A program made the position numbers and the translations under genes. This document shows, in pieces, positions 48,878 to 57,018 of a stretch of DNA of 57,366 nucleotides. The first letter of the stretch is position 1, and each line of letters starts with the position of its first letter. The DNA comes from Pseudomonas nitroreducens TX1. Its GTDB lineage: Bacteria > Pseudomonadota > Gammaproteobacteria > Pseudomonadales > Pseudomonadaceae. The stretch spans positions 1 through 57,366 of the forward strand of contig NZ_AMZB01000129.1 of assembly GCF_000313755.1 (NCBI RefSeq). The letters are read 5' to 3'. The notes below the pieces were generated by a model. It saw only the letters and a list, made by a program, of their open reading frames with translations, was not told the origin of the DNA and made no database searches.

Positions 48878-50024
48878 TGGGCACCACCTCGGCGCGGCGC
48901 AACGGCAGGCAGCACAGCGCGCCGATCAGCAACGCACTGGCCGCCGCCCCCAGGGCCGGGATGAAGCTGCCGGTCAGCCCGCGCAGGGCGCTGGCTGCCA
49001 GCGGCCCGACGATTTGCCCAACTCCATACAGCGCCGTCATCGCCGCCAGCACATTGAAGCGAACTTGCGCGGCCACGGCGCGGGCGGCCGGCATGGCGAT
49101 GGTCACGGTGCCCATGAAGCTGCCGCCTACCAGCACCGCGCTGCCCAGGTAAAGGAATGCCGAGTCGCCCAGTGCCGGTAGCATCACGCCGACGGCCTGC
49201 ACCAGCAGGTTCAGCGCCAGCGCGCGACGACCGCCGAGCTTCAGGTGCAGGCGGTGCCAGAGGAAGCACGACGGTGCGGCGCCCAGGCCGAACGCGGCCC
49301 AGACCTGCAGTGGGTCGATGGCACCCAGGCCGCTTTTCATCAGCAGCGGCAGGTAGGTGGCGGTGATGATGTAGCCGAAACCGGCCAGCCCGTAGACCAG
49401 CAGGATGATCAGCGCGGACAGCTCCGGCGCCACCCCTGCACCGTTCGCGGCGTGATGCGGTTTGGTCGGCGCCTCCCGACCGAGCGCGGGCGCGGCCAGC
49501 AACGACAGCACCAGCCCAGCCAGCGCCAGCACGCACCAGATCGCCGCGCTGCCGAGGCCCAAGGCGTTGCCAGCGGCGATGAGTTCCGCCGAGACCAGGA
49601 TGCCGATCCCCACGCCCGCGAACATCATCGGCGCGCCGTGGCTTTCGCCCATGCTCTGCAACAGCCATTGCGCGGCGCTGACCAGGGCCATGGCGCTGAG
49701 CACGCCGGCCAGCAGGCGCACGCCGATGGCGAACCCGGTCGGCGCGGGAATGGCCATGGCGGCGAGGGTGGCCAGGGTGCCGACCAGGGCGATCACGCAG
49801 ATGCGCGCGGCATGCCGTTCGTGGCTGCGCGCCAGCAGCAGCGCGCCGAGCAGATAGCCGGCGTAGTTGGCCGAGGCGGCCAGGGAGCCGCCAGTGACGC
49901 TGAGCACCCCGTCGCGCACCATCAGAGGGTAGAGGCCGGTGAAGGCGAAACGGCCGAAACCCATGCCGACAGCCAGGATCAGCGCTGCGGACAACGCGGC
50001 GGGCAGGCGGCGAGTGCGGCTCAC
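48873..50024 (-). CDS. MFS transporter, YbfB/YjiJ-like
   Basis: The 383-residue protein has 12 predicted helices, opening with [20 protein letters not shown], the signature of the YbfB/YjiJ group. [15 protein letters not shown] and [16 protein letters not shown] are also typical. It starts with GTG at 50024, overlapping the stop of the LysR gene (GTGA), so regulator and transporter are co-transcribed. The substrate is unknown. The LysR protein may control it and the divergent nitronate monooxygenase. Confidence 0.88.
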   Translation of the reverse strand: MSRTRRLPAALSAALILAVGMGFGRFAFTGLYPLMVRDGVLSVTGGSLAASANYAGYLLGALLLARSHERHAARICVIALVGTLATLAAMAIPAPTGFAIGVRLLAGVLSAMALVSAAQWLLQSMGESHGAPMMFAGVGIGILVSAELIAAGNALGLGSAAIWCVLALAGLVLSLLAAPALGREAPTKPHHAANGAGVAPELSALIILLVYGLAGFGYIITATYLPLLMKSGLGAIDPLQVWAAFGLGAAPSCFLWHRLHLKLGGRRALALNLLVQAVGVMLPALGDSAFLYLGSAVLVGGSFMGTVTIAMPAARAVAAQVRFNVLAAMTALYGVGQIVGPLAASALRGLTGSFIPALGAAASALLIGALCCLPLRRAEVVPT

Positions 50025-50893
50025 GAACGTGCCTCCAGGGCTTCCCGCCAGCGCTGGAAGGCGCCGGTGGCGTAGCCGTCGCGCCAGATCAGCAGGGTGT
50101 CCACTTCCATCAGCGGTACCACCTGCAAGGCCGGCATGTCCCGTTGCAGCTCCAGCACCGAGCGCGGCAGGACGCCGAAGCAGGAGCCGGCATTCACACA
50201 GGCGAGGATGCCGTGATAGGAGCCCACTTCCTGCACGGCGAGCGAGGCCCCCTTCAACCAGCGCTCGAGCAGTTGGCGGTAAGTGCAGCCACGGGCGAAG
50301 CCCACCAGGGTGCGGATCTGTACATCCTCGGGGCGCTCGACCGGCGGGTGGTCGCCGGGCAGCACCAGCAGCAGTTCCTCGCGAAACACAGGTTCAGCGC
50401 ACAGGCCCCGTTCCAGCAGCGATTCGAAACCCGGATCGGCATGGAGGATGTCAGGGTGGGAAATCAGCGCGCAGTCCAGTTGGCGGTCCAGCACCTGATT
50501 GATCAGCTTCTGGCTATGCCCCGTGCTGACGTGCAGTTCGACCTCGGGATGCGCGCGGTGAAAGCCAGCGAGGATATTCGGCAACCGGCTGGCCGCAGCG
50601 GCTTCCATGCTGCCCAGGCGCAGGCTGCCGGCAGCGCTCTGCGGGTGCAGCGACTGCCGCGCTTCGCTGGCCAGGGCCAGCAACTGCTCGGTGTAGCGGA
50701 GGAATTCGCGGCCCTGGTCGGTCAGCGTCATGCGCTTGCCGTCGCGCAGGAACAGCGCCGCACCGAGGTCTTCCTCGAGCTGGCGGATGCGCGTGGTGAC
50801 GTTCGATTGCACGCGTTGCAGACGGGCAGCGGCGCGGGTGACGCTTTGCTCCTCGGCCACGCAACGGAAGATTTCCAGGCTGGAGAGATCCAT
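50021..50893 (-). CDS. LysR-family transcriptional regulator
   Basis: The 290-residue protein has an N-terminal HTH ([40 protein letters not shown]) and a periplasmic-binding-like effector domain ([30 protein letters not shown]). It is divergent from the nitronate monooxygenase gene, with an 8-bp inverted repeat between them, and its stop overlaps the MFS gene start. The likely regulon is these neighbours. Confidence 0.93.
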   Translation of the reverse strand: MDLSSLEIFRCVAEEQSVTRAAARLQRVQSNVTTRIRQLEEDLGAALFLRDGKRMTLTDQGREFLRYTEQLLALASEARQSLHPQSAAGSLRLGSMEAAAASRLPNILAGFHRAHPEVELHVSTGHSQKLINQVLDRQLDCALISHPDILHADPGFESLLERGLCAEPVFREELLLVLPGDHPPVERPEDVQIRTLVGFARGCTYRQLLERWLKGASLAVQEVGSYHGILACVNAGSCFGVLPRSVLELQRDMPALQVVPLMEVDTLLIWRDGYATGAFQRWREALEARS

Positions 50894-50907
50894 TGTCGAT
50901 CTTCTTT

Positions 50908-50935
50908 AGAGAATACGTTGTCGATAATATTCTCT
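50908..50935. promoter_or_regulatory. Inverted repeat in the LysR/nitronate monooxygenase intergenic region
   Basis: AGAGAATA and TATTCTCT form a perfect 8-bp inverted repeat with 12 bases between, 15 bases before the lysR ATG. The AT-rich core probably contains promoter elements. This is a good candidate LysR binding site. Confidence 0.6.
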
Positions 50936-51008
50936 TTGTGAGATTGTTGGTCAAGTGCAAATCAGCCAGGCGCCCCCGTCGCCGGCTCCGACCCCGAGGA
51001 CCCCCGTC

Positions 51009-52067
51009 ATGCGCATCACCGAACTGCTCGGCATCCAGCACCCCATCATCCAGGCGCCGATGGTCGGCGTGTCCACCCCGGCGCTGGCCGCGGCGGTGTC
51101 CAACGCCGGCGGGTTGGGCTCCATCGGCCTGGGTGCGAGCAGTGCCACCCAGGCCCGCGCGCTGCTGGCGCAGACCCGCGAGCTGACCGACAAGCCGCTC
51201 AACCTCAACCTGTTCTGCCACCGTCCGGCCGTGGCGGATCCGGCTCGCGAGGCAGCCTGGCTGGAACACCTGCGCCCGCTGTTCGCCGAGTTCGATGCGC
51301 AGCCGCCAGCACAGATCACCGAGATCTACCGCAGCTTCCTGGCCGATCCGCAGATGCTGGACTTCCTCATCGAAGCGCGCCCGGCCGTGGTCAGCTTCCA
51401 CTTCGGCCTGCCGCCGCAGGACTGGATCGACCGCCTGAAAGCCGCGGGCATCCGTCTGCTGGCGACCGCCACCTGCCTTGCAGAAGGCCGCGTCATCGAG
51501 GCGGCGGGCATCGACGCCATCGTCGCGCAAGGCTATGAGGCCGGCGGGCACCGGGGCGTGTTCGAGCCGGAGAAGGACGCGCGCATCGGCACCTTCGCGC
51601 TGGTCCGCACACTGGTGAAAGGTACAGGCCTGCCGGTGATCGCGGCGGGGGGCATCATGGACGGACAGGGCATGCGCGCGGTGTTCGAACTGGGCGCGCA
51701 GGCGGTGCAGATGGGGACGGCGTTCATCGCTGCCGACGAGTCCTCGGCCAACGCCGCGTTCAAGGCGGCGCTGCGAGGGGAGCGAGGCGAGCGCACCGAG
51801 GTGACGGCGGCGATTTCCGGCCGTGCCGCGCGGGGCATGGTCAACCGGCTGTTCACTGATGTCGGAAGTTCGAGTGGGCCGGCGTTGCCCGACTACCCGA
51901 TCACCTACGATGCGGCCAAGGCCCTGACCGCCGCGGCGGCCGCCAAGGGCAACGGCGATTTCGCCGTGCAATGGGCCGGTCAGGGCGCGCCTTTGGCGCG
52001 GGAAATGCCCGCGGCGGAGTTGGTCTCGACCCTGATGGCCGAGTTCCGCTGCGGCACAGAGCTGTAG
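51009..52067 (+). CDS. Nitronate monooxygenase (2-nitropropane dioxygenase family)
   Basis: The 352-residue FMN-dependent TIM barrel has [30 protein letters not shown], the catalytic-His block [26 protein letters not shown] and [12 protein letters not shown]. The ATG at 51009 has GAGGA eight bases upstream. It oxidises alkyl nitronates such as propionate 3-nitronate, a plant and fungal toxin. Regulation is probably by the divergent LysR protein. Confidence 0.92.
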   Translation: MRITELLGIQHPIIQAPMVGVSTPALAAAVSNAGGLGSIGLGASSATQARALLAQTRELTDKPLNLNLFCHRPAVADPAREAAWLEHLRPLFAEFDAQPPAQITEIYRSFLADPQMLDFLIEARPAVVSFHFGLPPQDWIDRLKAAGIRLLATATCLAEGRVIEAAGIDAIVAQGYEAGGHRGVFEPEKDARIGTFALVRTLVKGTGLPVIAAGGIMDGQGMRAVFELGAQAVQMGTAFIAADESSANAAFKAALRGERGERTEVTAAISGRAARGMVNRLFTDVGSSSGPALPDYPITYDAAKALTAAAAAKGNGDFAVQWAGQGAPLAREMPAAELVSTLMAEFRCGTEL

Positions 52068-52154
52068 GAGCGAGGTGGACGCCTGGTTTTTGCTCGCGAA
52101 CGGATTTCCCGGCGGCACAGACGTCAGGCGTTTCGCGAGCAAGCTCGCTCCTAC
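52064..52154. repeat. Pseudomonas REP inverted pair after the nitronate monooxygenase gene
   Basis: GTAGGAGCGAG at the left and GAGCAAGCTCGCTCCTAC at the right bracket about 65 bases, including TTGCTCGCGAA and CGTTTCGCGAGC. It overlaps the stop codon of the gene and lies between convergent genes, so it may double as a terminator. Confidence 0.85.
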
Positions 52155-52192
52155 AAGAGCCCGTGCGGCGCCGAGGCGGATGGCATGCCCGA

Positions 52193-53086
52193 TCAGCGGG
52201 CGCTGACGGCCGCGGCGGGCTTCGCCCGTGGTCGCCACAGCTCGGCCAGCAGCACGCCGGCCAGGGTCAGCGCGCCGCCCACCAGGTGGTAGCCGGTCAG
52301 TTGCTCGCCCAGCACCACGGCGGCGATGGCGGCGGTCAGCACCGGCAGCAGGTTGAAGAACAGCGACATGCGGCTTGGCCCCATGCGCTGCACGCCCTGC
52401 ATCCACGCCAGCGCGCCGACGATAGAGGCCAGCAGCCCGGCATACAGCACCAGCGGCAGGTTGGCGGCGTTCAGACCATGGTGCGGCGAGGCCACATAGA
52501 GCGGCGCCAGCGCGACGATGGCGACCAGCACCTGCAGGTACAGCATCAGCAGCGGCGGCAACGGCAGGTTCCATTTCTTCAACAGTACGCCGTATACGCC
52601 GTAGGCGAGGGTGGCGACGATCATCATGCCGTCGCCCAGGTTCACGCCGTGGCTGAGCAGTTGCCGCGGGCTGCCCTGGGTGATCACCAGCAGCACGCCG
52701 CCCAGCGACACCAGCGCGCCCAGCAGGGCGGCGAGGCTCAGCCGGTGGCGCAGCAGCACGGAGGCCAGCGCCAGTGACATCAGTGGCATCAGCGAGAGGA
52801 TGATGCCCATGTTGGTCGCCGAGGTGAGCGCGGCGGCGTAGTAGGCCAGGCACTGGTAGACAGCCATGCCGAGCAGGCCGAGGGTGACGATCCTGCCCAG
52901 GTTGGCGCGGATCACCGGCCAGTGGGCGAGGGTAGCGCGCAGCAGGAAGGGCGTCAGCAGCGCGCCGGCCAGAACCCAGCGGAAGAAGCCGATCTCCGCC
53001 GGGGCGATCTGCCCCACGGCGAGCTTGTTGACGACGGTATTGCCGGACCAGATGACCACGGCCAGCAGGGGGAACAGGTAATTCAT
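52193..53086 (-). CDS. DMT-superfamily transporter (EamA domains)
   Basis: The 297-residue protein has ten hydrophobic helices in two EamA repeats (VVIWSGNTVVNKLAVGQIAP at the start, LPLVLYAGLLASIVGALAWM and PVLTAAIAAVVLGEQLTGYH in the second half). It is a drug/metabolite exporter of unknown substrate. It is divergent from the AraC regulator, 278 bases away, which could control it. Confidence 0.9.
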   Translation of the reverse strand: MNYLFPLLAVVIWSGNTVVNKLAVGQIAPAEIGFFRWVLAGALLTPFLLRATLAHWPVIRANLGRIVTLGLLGMAVYQCLAYYAAALTSATNMGIILSLMPLMSLALASVLLRHRLSLAALLGALVSLGGVLLVITQGSPRQLLSHGVNLGDGMMIVATLAYGVYGVLLKKWNLPLPPLLMLYLQVLVAIVALAPLYVASPHHGLNAANLPLVLYAGLLASIVGALAWMQGVQRMGPSRMSLFFNLLPVLTAAIAAVVLGEQLTGYHLVGGALTLAGVLLAELWRPRAKPAAAVSAR

Positions 53087-53130
53087 GGGATTCTTGCGGG
53101 GCTCGGGTTTGGCTTCGGAGTGGGGTTGTT

Positions 53131-53284
53131 TCCCTCTCCCTAACCCTCTCCCTGAAGGGAGAGGGGACGGTCTGGAGCTGCCGGAAAGTCCAGTGTTAGC
53201 CGGCTGACTCCGCTATTGCGCTGACTGCCAAACGGCTCCCTCTCCCTTCAGAGCGGGGCGCGTAGCCAGGGCTGGGGAGAGGGC
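53131..53284. repeat. Paired GAGAGGG elements in the DMT/araC intergenic region
   Basis: A forward copy (53131-53172) and a disrupted reverse copy (53236-53284, with GAGCGGGGCGCGTAGCCAGG inserted in its middle) flank AGCCGGCTGAC. They occupy half of the 278-bp divergent region. Confidence 0.8.
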
Positions 53285-53326
53285 TCCATATATGGCGCCT
53301 ATTCTCGCCTCGTCCGAATCCAGACG

Positions 53327-53332
53327 TATAAT
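53327..53332 (+). promoter_or_regulatory. Candidate -10 box of the AraC regulator gene
   Basis: TATAAT lies 32 bases before the ATG at 53365. No good -35 hexamer sits 16-18 bases upstream, so activation by a regulator (possibly itself) is likely. Confidence 0.4.
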
Positions 53333-53364
53333 GAAAACCGGACAATCCACCCCGGCATTCGGAC

Positions 53365-54162
53365 ATGACCCGCGCACTGCCGCTCCCGCTTCCCGATATC
53401 GATCAACTGCCCGCCGAGCTGTACTTCCGCTACGACGAGTTCGACGCCGGCACCCATTCGCCCCGCCATCGCCACGCCTGGGGCCAGCTCAACTACGCCT
53501 CCCACGGAGTGATGGAGCTTGAGGTGGACGGCCAGCGCTTCCTTTCGCCGCCGCAGTACGCCGTGTGGGTGCCGCCGGGGCTCGAACACAGCTGCTACAA
53601 CCGCCAGGCGATCATCTACCGCTCGCTCTACGTATCCGCCGAACTGGCGCGCAAGTTGCCGCGGTCCCCTTGCACGCTGGCGATCAGCGACATCCTCAAG
53701 GCGATCCTTTCCGATTTCGCCGCGCGCGGGGTGAACATCCCGCAGAGTCCGGCGGACCAGCGCCTGGCCGAAGTGGTGATGGACCAGTTGCAGGCCGCGC
53801 AGCCGCACGACGACTACCTGCCGTATGCCAACGGTGGTGCACTGGGTGAAGTGCTGGCCGCGCTGCAGGCCGAGCCGGGCGACAACCGCACCCTCGCGCA
53901 ATGGGCCGAGCGCGTGCACAGCACCGAACGCACCCTGGCGCGGGCGTGTCAGCGGGAATTGGGAATGTCGTTCGGCGAATGGCGCCAGCGCCTGCGGTTT
54001 CTTGCCGCCATCGAGGCACTGGCATCGGGGGAGGGGGTGCAGCAGATCGCCTTCAACCTGGGCTACAGCAGCCCTTCGGCGTTCATCGCGATGTTCCGGC
54101 GGTTGTCGGGCACCACGCCGGAGCAGTATCGACTGACCTTCCGCGCCCTGGCGGAAGGCTGA
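53365..54162 (+). CDS. AraC-family transcriptional regulator with cupin N-terminus
   Basis: The 265-residue protein has a cupin-type sensing half (SPRHRHAWGQLNYASHGVME, VWVPPGLEHSC) and a C-terminal pair of HTH motifs (LAQWAERVHSTERTLARACQ, VQQIAFNLGYSSPSAFIAMF with GTTPEQYR). The divergent DMT exporter gene is the natural candidate target, as is common for this AraC subgroup. Confidence 0.92.
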   Translation: MTRALPLPLPDIDQLPAELYFRYDEFDAGTHSPRHRHAWGQLNYASHGVMELEVDGQRFLSPPQYAVWVPPGLEHSCYNRQAIIYRSLYVSAELARKLPRSPCTLAISDILKAILSDFAARGVNIPQSPADQRLAEVVMDQLQAAQPHDDYLPYANGGALGEVLAALQAEPGDNRTLAQWAERVHSTERTLARACQRELGMSFGEWRQRLRFLAAIEALASGEGVQQIAFNLGYSSPSAFIAMFRRLSGTTPEQYRLTFRALAEG

Positions 54163-54178
54163 GGCTCAAAACGCAATC

Positions 54179-54715
54179 TCAGCGCTTGCCGTCTTCCAGC
54201 CCCTTGAGGGTCTTGCGGCAGTGGACCAGCGCATCGCGCACCATGAAGTTCACCAGCGTCGGGGAAACGCCCAGTTCCTCGGCGATCTCCTTCTGCGTGC
54301 GGCCGTGCAGGCGGTACATCTCGAAGGCGTAGCGGGTGCGCTCGGGCAGGGTCTGCAGGGCGCTGGAAATAGCCTCCAGGGTCTGCCGGTCCTCGTGCTC
54401 GGCCTCCGGTGAGGCGGACGGCGTCGCGATGTGCATGCCTTCTTCCTCGCTACCCGAGTAGCGCTTTTCCAGCGCCTGGCGGCGATAGAGGTCGATGGCC
54501 AGGTTGCGCACCACGCGCATCAGGTAGCCGCTCTGCGACTGGATGCCGGGAGTGAGGTCGCTCGCATTGAGCTTGATGTACGCATCGTGCACCACGTCTT
54601 CGGCATGGCTGCGGCAGCCGAGGATGCGTGCGGCCGCATTGATGAAGGTCTGCCGGTGGGTAGCGAACAGCTCGTGGAGAGCGGGGCGCGGCTCGGCGGG
54701 CATTGGCTTGGACAT
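54179..54715 (-). CDS. pvdS: Iron-starvation ECF sigma factor, PvdS type
   Basis: The 178-residue protein closely resembles PvdS as I recall it: ILGCRSHAEDVVHDAY, VVRNLAIDLYRRQALEKRYS followed by GSEEEG, LPERTRYAFEMYRLHGRTQK, and ELGVSPTLVNFMVRDALVHC. PvdS directs RNA polymerase to pyoverdine genes. A perfect Fur box and a -35/-10 pair lie upstream, and a PvdS-type promoter lies before the divergent mbtH gene. No FecR-type anti-sigma gene is adjacent, consistent with PvdS rather than FecI pairs. An equivalent sigma for a different siderophore is possible. Confidence 0.88.
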   Translation of the reverse strand: MSKPMPAEPRPALHELFATHRQTFINAAARILGCRSHAEDVVHDAYIKLNASDLTPGIQSQSGYLMRVVRNLAIDLYRRQALEKRYSGSEEEGMHIATPSASPEAEHEDRQTLEAISSALQTLPERTRYAFEMYRLHGRTQKEIAEELGVSPTLVNFMVRDALVHCRKTLKGLEDGKR

Positions 54716-54771
54716 GCAAGGTTTCCTATGCGGCGGCGGAGGCGGGGACGTCCACATGGGTTGAGGCGGTC

Positions 54772-54800
54772 AATCTAGATCAAATGATAATTATTATCAA
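54772..54800 (-). promoter_or_regulatory. Sigma-70 promoter of pvdS
   Basis: On the minus strand, TTGATA (54800-54795), a 17-base spacer and TAGATT (54777-54772). The Fur box covers the -35 and spacer, as expected for iron repression. Confidence 0.65.
54785..54799. promoter_or_regulatory. Fur box
   Basis: TGATAAT-T-ATTATCA is a perfect 7-1-7 Fur operator, 70 bases before the pvdS ATG. A weaker Fur-like stretch (11 of 15 matches) occurs at 54940-54954 on the mbtH side. Confidence 0.9.
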
Positions 54801-54965
54801 TTTATTCGGAAGACTCCGACTATCGCTCTGGAACAGGGTTCCCACACCAGTCTGAAGATTTTTCATTCGCATCCATTCGTCAGGTCTCTCGGTACTTGGG
54901 TGAAGGACAAGCCTGGAAATTTCGCCGGCACATATCTTATGAGAATTAATCGCATCCGAGAACAC

Positions 54966-54989
54966 TAACTATTTCATCATCTCCCTCGT
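54966..54989 (+). promoter_or_regulatory. PvdS-dependent (iron-starvation) promoter of the mbtH operon
   Basis: TAACT, exactly 16 bases, then CGT. This matches the known PvdS promoter TAAAT-N16/17-CGT with one mismatch, 72 bases before the mbtH ATG. Confidence 0.65.
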
Positions 54990-55061
54990 CTTCATGGCAG
55001 AGCTGGAAAACATCGGTAATGGCCGGTGGCCGGCATCCCACACAGCTGAAGGAGAAGGGCG

Positions 55062-55271
55062 ATGGCGTTCGATCGCGAAGATGCGGTTTACAAGGTGCTG
55101 GTCAATGGCGAAGAGCAGTACTCGCTGTGGCCGGACTACAAGGAAGTTCCCGCCGGCTGGCGCGAAGCAGGCAAGCAGGGCAGCAAGGTCGACTGCCTCG
55201 CCTTCGTCGAAGCCAACTGGACCGACATGCGCCCGCTGAGCCTTCGGCAGAAGATGGCCGAGGTGCAGTAA
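55062..55271 (+). CDS. MbtH-like protein
   Basis: The 69-residue protein carries the MbtH signature: [22 protein letters not shown], then a second block ending [10 protein letters not shown]. It activates adenylation domains of nonribosomal peptide synthetases. A strong AAGGAGAAGGG precedes the ATG. It is the first gene of a siderophore-type operon with the thioesterase three bases later. Confidence 0.95.
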   Translation: MAFDREDAVYKVLVNGEEQYSLWPDYKEVPAGWREAGKQGSKVDCLAFVEANWTDMRPLSLRQKMAEVQ

Positions 55272-55274
55272 CCG

Positions 55275-55997
55275 ATGCTGCGCCTGTTCTGCCTGCCGTA
55301 CTCCGGCGCCAGCGCCATGCTCTATGCCCGCTGGAAGCGCCAGCTGCCGGGCTGGATCGAAGTCTGCCCGGTGGAGCTGCCCGGTCGTGGCCGGCGCTTT
55401 GCCGAGCGCCTGCAGACCGATCTGCGTGCCCTGGCCAGCCAACTGGCGAATGAAATCGCCGCGCGCCTGGACCAGCCCTACGCGCTCTTCGGCCACAGCC
55501 TCGGTGGCCTGCTGGCTTTCGAACTCGCCCACGCCCTGCGCGAGCGTGGCCTGCCGAGGCCGCAGGCGCTGTTCGCCTCGGCGGCCTCCGCGCCGGCCCG
55601 CCGCGACAGCCATCGCGAGCTGGCACAGGAGCAGAGCGATGCCCAGCTGATCGAGCGCATGCGCCGCCTGGGCGGCACGCCCGAAGCGGTATTCGCCGAC
55701 GAGGAAATGCTGCGCCTGACCCTGCCGGTGATGCGCGCCGACTTTCTCCTCTGCGGCCTTTACGACTACCGCCCTCGTGCGCCGTTGGCCTGCCCGATCC
55801 ATGTGTTCGGCGGCAAGGCCGACCGGCTCTCGGTGGATTCCCTGTCCGCGTGGCAGGACGAAACCAGCGCAGGCTTCTCCCTGGAGATGCTCGACGGCGG
55901 CCATTTCTTTCTCAACGACGGCGAGGCGCGCCTGCTCGAGCTGCTGCTCGGCCACCTGCGCCAGCCCGGCCCGTCGACCAGCGCAGCGCTGGCCTGA
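55275..55997 (+). CDS. Type II (editing) thioesterase of NRPS system
   Basis: The 240-residue alpha/beta hydrolase opens LRLFCLPYSGASAMLYARWK, then has GHSLGG (nucleophile Ser75), Asp183 (GGKADRLS) and His210 (DGGHFFL), the triad of type II thioesterases. It removes wrong acyl groups from carrier proteins. It is equivalent in role to PvdG of P. aeruginosa. It sits directly after mbtH and before the hydroxylase gene. Confidence 0.92.
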   Translation: MLRLFCLPYSGASAMLYARWKRQLPGWIEVCPVELPGRGRRFAERLQTDLRALASQLANEIAARLDQPYALFGHSLGGLLAFELAHALRERGLPRPQALFASAASAPARRDSHRELAQEQSDAQLIERMRRLGGTPEAVFADEEMLRLTLPVMRADFLLCGLYDYRPRAPLACPIHVFGGKADRLSVDSLSAWQDETSAGFSLEMLDGGHFFLNDGEARLLELLLGHLRQPGPSTSAALA

Positions 55998-56018
55998 TCG
56001 ATTCAAGCGGAGACCCCG

Positions 56019-57005
56019 ATGCCAAGCTCCTCTCTGTTCGACATTGCTCCCCTGGCCGAAGCGCGCGGCGGCCTGCCCCTGCTGGTCCAGGCCCGCGGCG
56101 ACGGCATCGACCTGCTCGACGCCCTGGCCGAGCTGCGGCCGCTGGTGGCGGAACGCCTGCCGGTCTGCGCCGGCATGCTCTTTCGTGGCTTCCAGGCCGG
56201 CGCACCGGAGCGCTTCCGCGAGTTCGCCGCCGGCTTCGGCCATCCGCTGCTCAACTACGAGTTCGGCTCCACTCCGCGCAGCAACGTTACCAGTGGCGTG
56301 TACACCTCCACCGAGTACCCGCCACACCAGCACATCCCGCTGCACAACGAGCAGGCCTACACCCGCGAGTGGCCCATGAAGATCTGGTTCTACTGCGTGC
56401 AGGCCGCACAGAGCGGCGGCGAGACGCCCATCGCCGACAGCCGCGAGATCTATCGCCAGGTGGACGAAGGCATCCGCCGGCGCTTCAGCGAACGCGGCCT
56501 GATGTACACCCGCAACTTCGGCAATGGCCTGGACGTGGCCTGGGAGCAGGTGTTCAACAGCGACGATCCGGCCGTGGTGGAGGCCTACTGCAAGGCCCAC
56601 CGGATCGGCTGGGAATGGAAGGAAGACGGCGAGCTGCGCACCCGCCAGGTCTGCCAGGCCGTCGCGCAGCACCCGGTGACCCGCGACTGGGTCTGGTTCA
56701 ACCAGGCGCACCTGTTCCACGTTTCCAACCTGCCGCCGGACGTGCGCGAGAGCCTGCTGGAAATCGTCGATGAGGAGGATCTGCCGCGCAACGTCTACTA
56801 CGGCGACGGCAGTCCCATCGAGCCCTCGGTACTCGACGAAGTGCGCGGCGTGCTGGAGGAGGCGAAGGTGAGCTTCCCCTGGTACAGCGGCGACGTCCTG
56901 ATGCTCGACAACATGCTCGCCGCCCATGCGCGCTCGCCGTTCTCAGGCCCGCGCAAGGTGGTGGTGGCGATGGCGGAAGGGCATGGGGCTGACGCACAAG
57001 GCTGA
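56019..57005 (+). CDS. SyrP-like TauD/TfdA-family aspartyl beta-hydroxylase
   Basis: The 328-residue Fe(II)/2-oxoglutarate oxygenase has the facial triad HNE (His109, Glu111) in HIPLHNEQAY, distal His303 in NMLAAHARSPF and Arg312 (SGPR) for 2-oxoglutarate. It resembles SyrP, which hydroxylates aspartate bound to an NRPS. In siderophores this makes beta-hydroxyaspartate, a hard iron ligand. Together with mbtH and the thioesterase it implies a beta-hydroxy-acid siderophore. The NRPS genes lie outside the window. Confidence 0.88.
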   Translation: MPSSSLFDIAPLAEARGGLPLLVQARGDGIDLLDALAELRPLVAERLPVCAGMLFRGFQAGAPERFREFAAGFGHPLLNYEFGSTPRSNVTSGVYTSTEYPPHQHIPLHNEQAYTREWPMKIWFYCVQAAQSGGETPIADSREIYRQVDEGIRRRFSERGLMYTRNFGNGLDVAWEQVFNSDDPAVVEAYCKAHRIGWEWKEDGELRTRQVCQAVAQHPVTRDWVWFNQAHLFHVSNLPPDVRESLLEIVDEEDLPRNVYYGDGSPIEPSVLDEVRGVLEEAKVSFPWYSGDVLMLDNMLAAHARSPFSGPRKVVVAMAEGHGADAQG

Positions 57006-57018
57006 ACGCCGCACGGGT

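Noticed and set aside
54179..54715. FecI-type sigma with a FecR partner
   Set aside because: No FecR or TonB receptor gene adjoins it, and the sequence resembles PvdS more closely.
54940..54954. Second Fur box directly before mbtH
   Set aside because: Only 11 of 15 positions match; the PvdS-type promoter explains iron control better.
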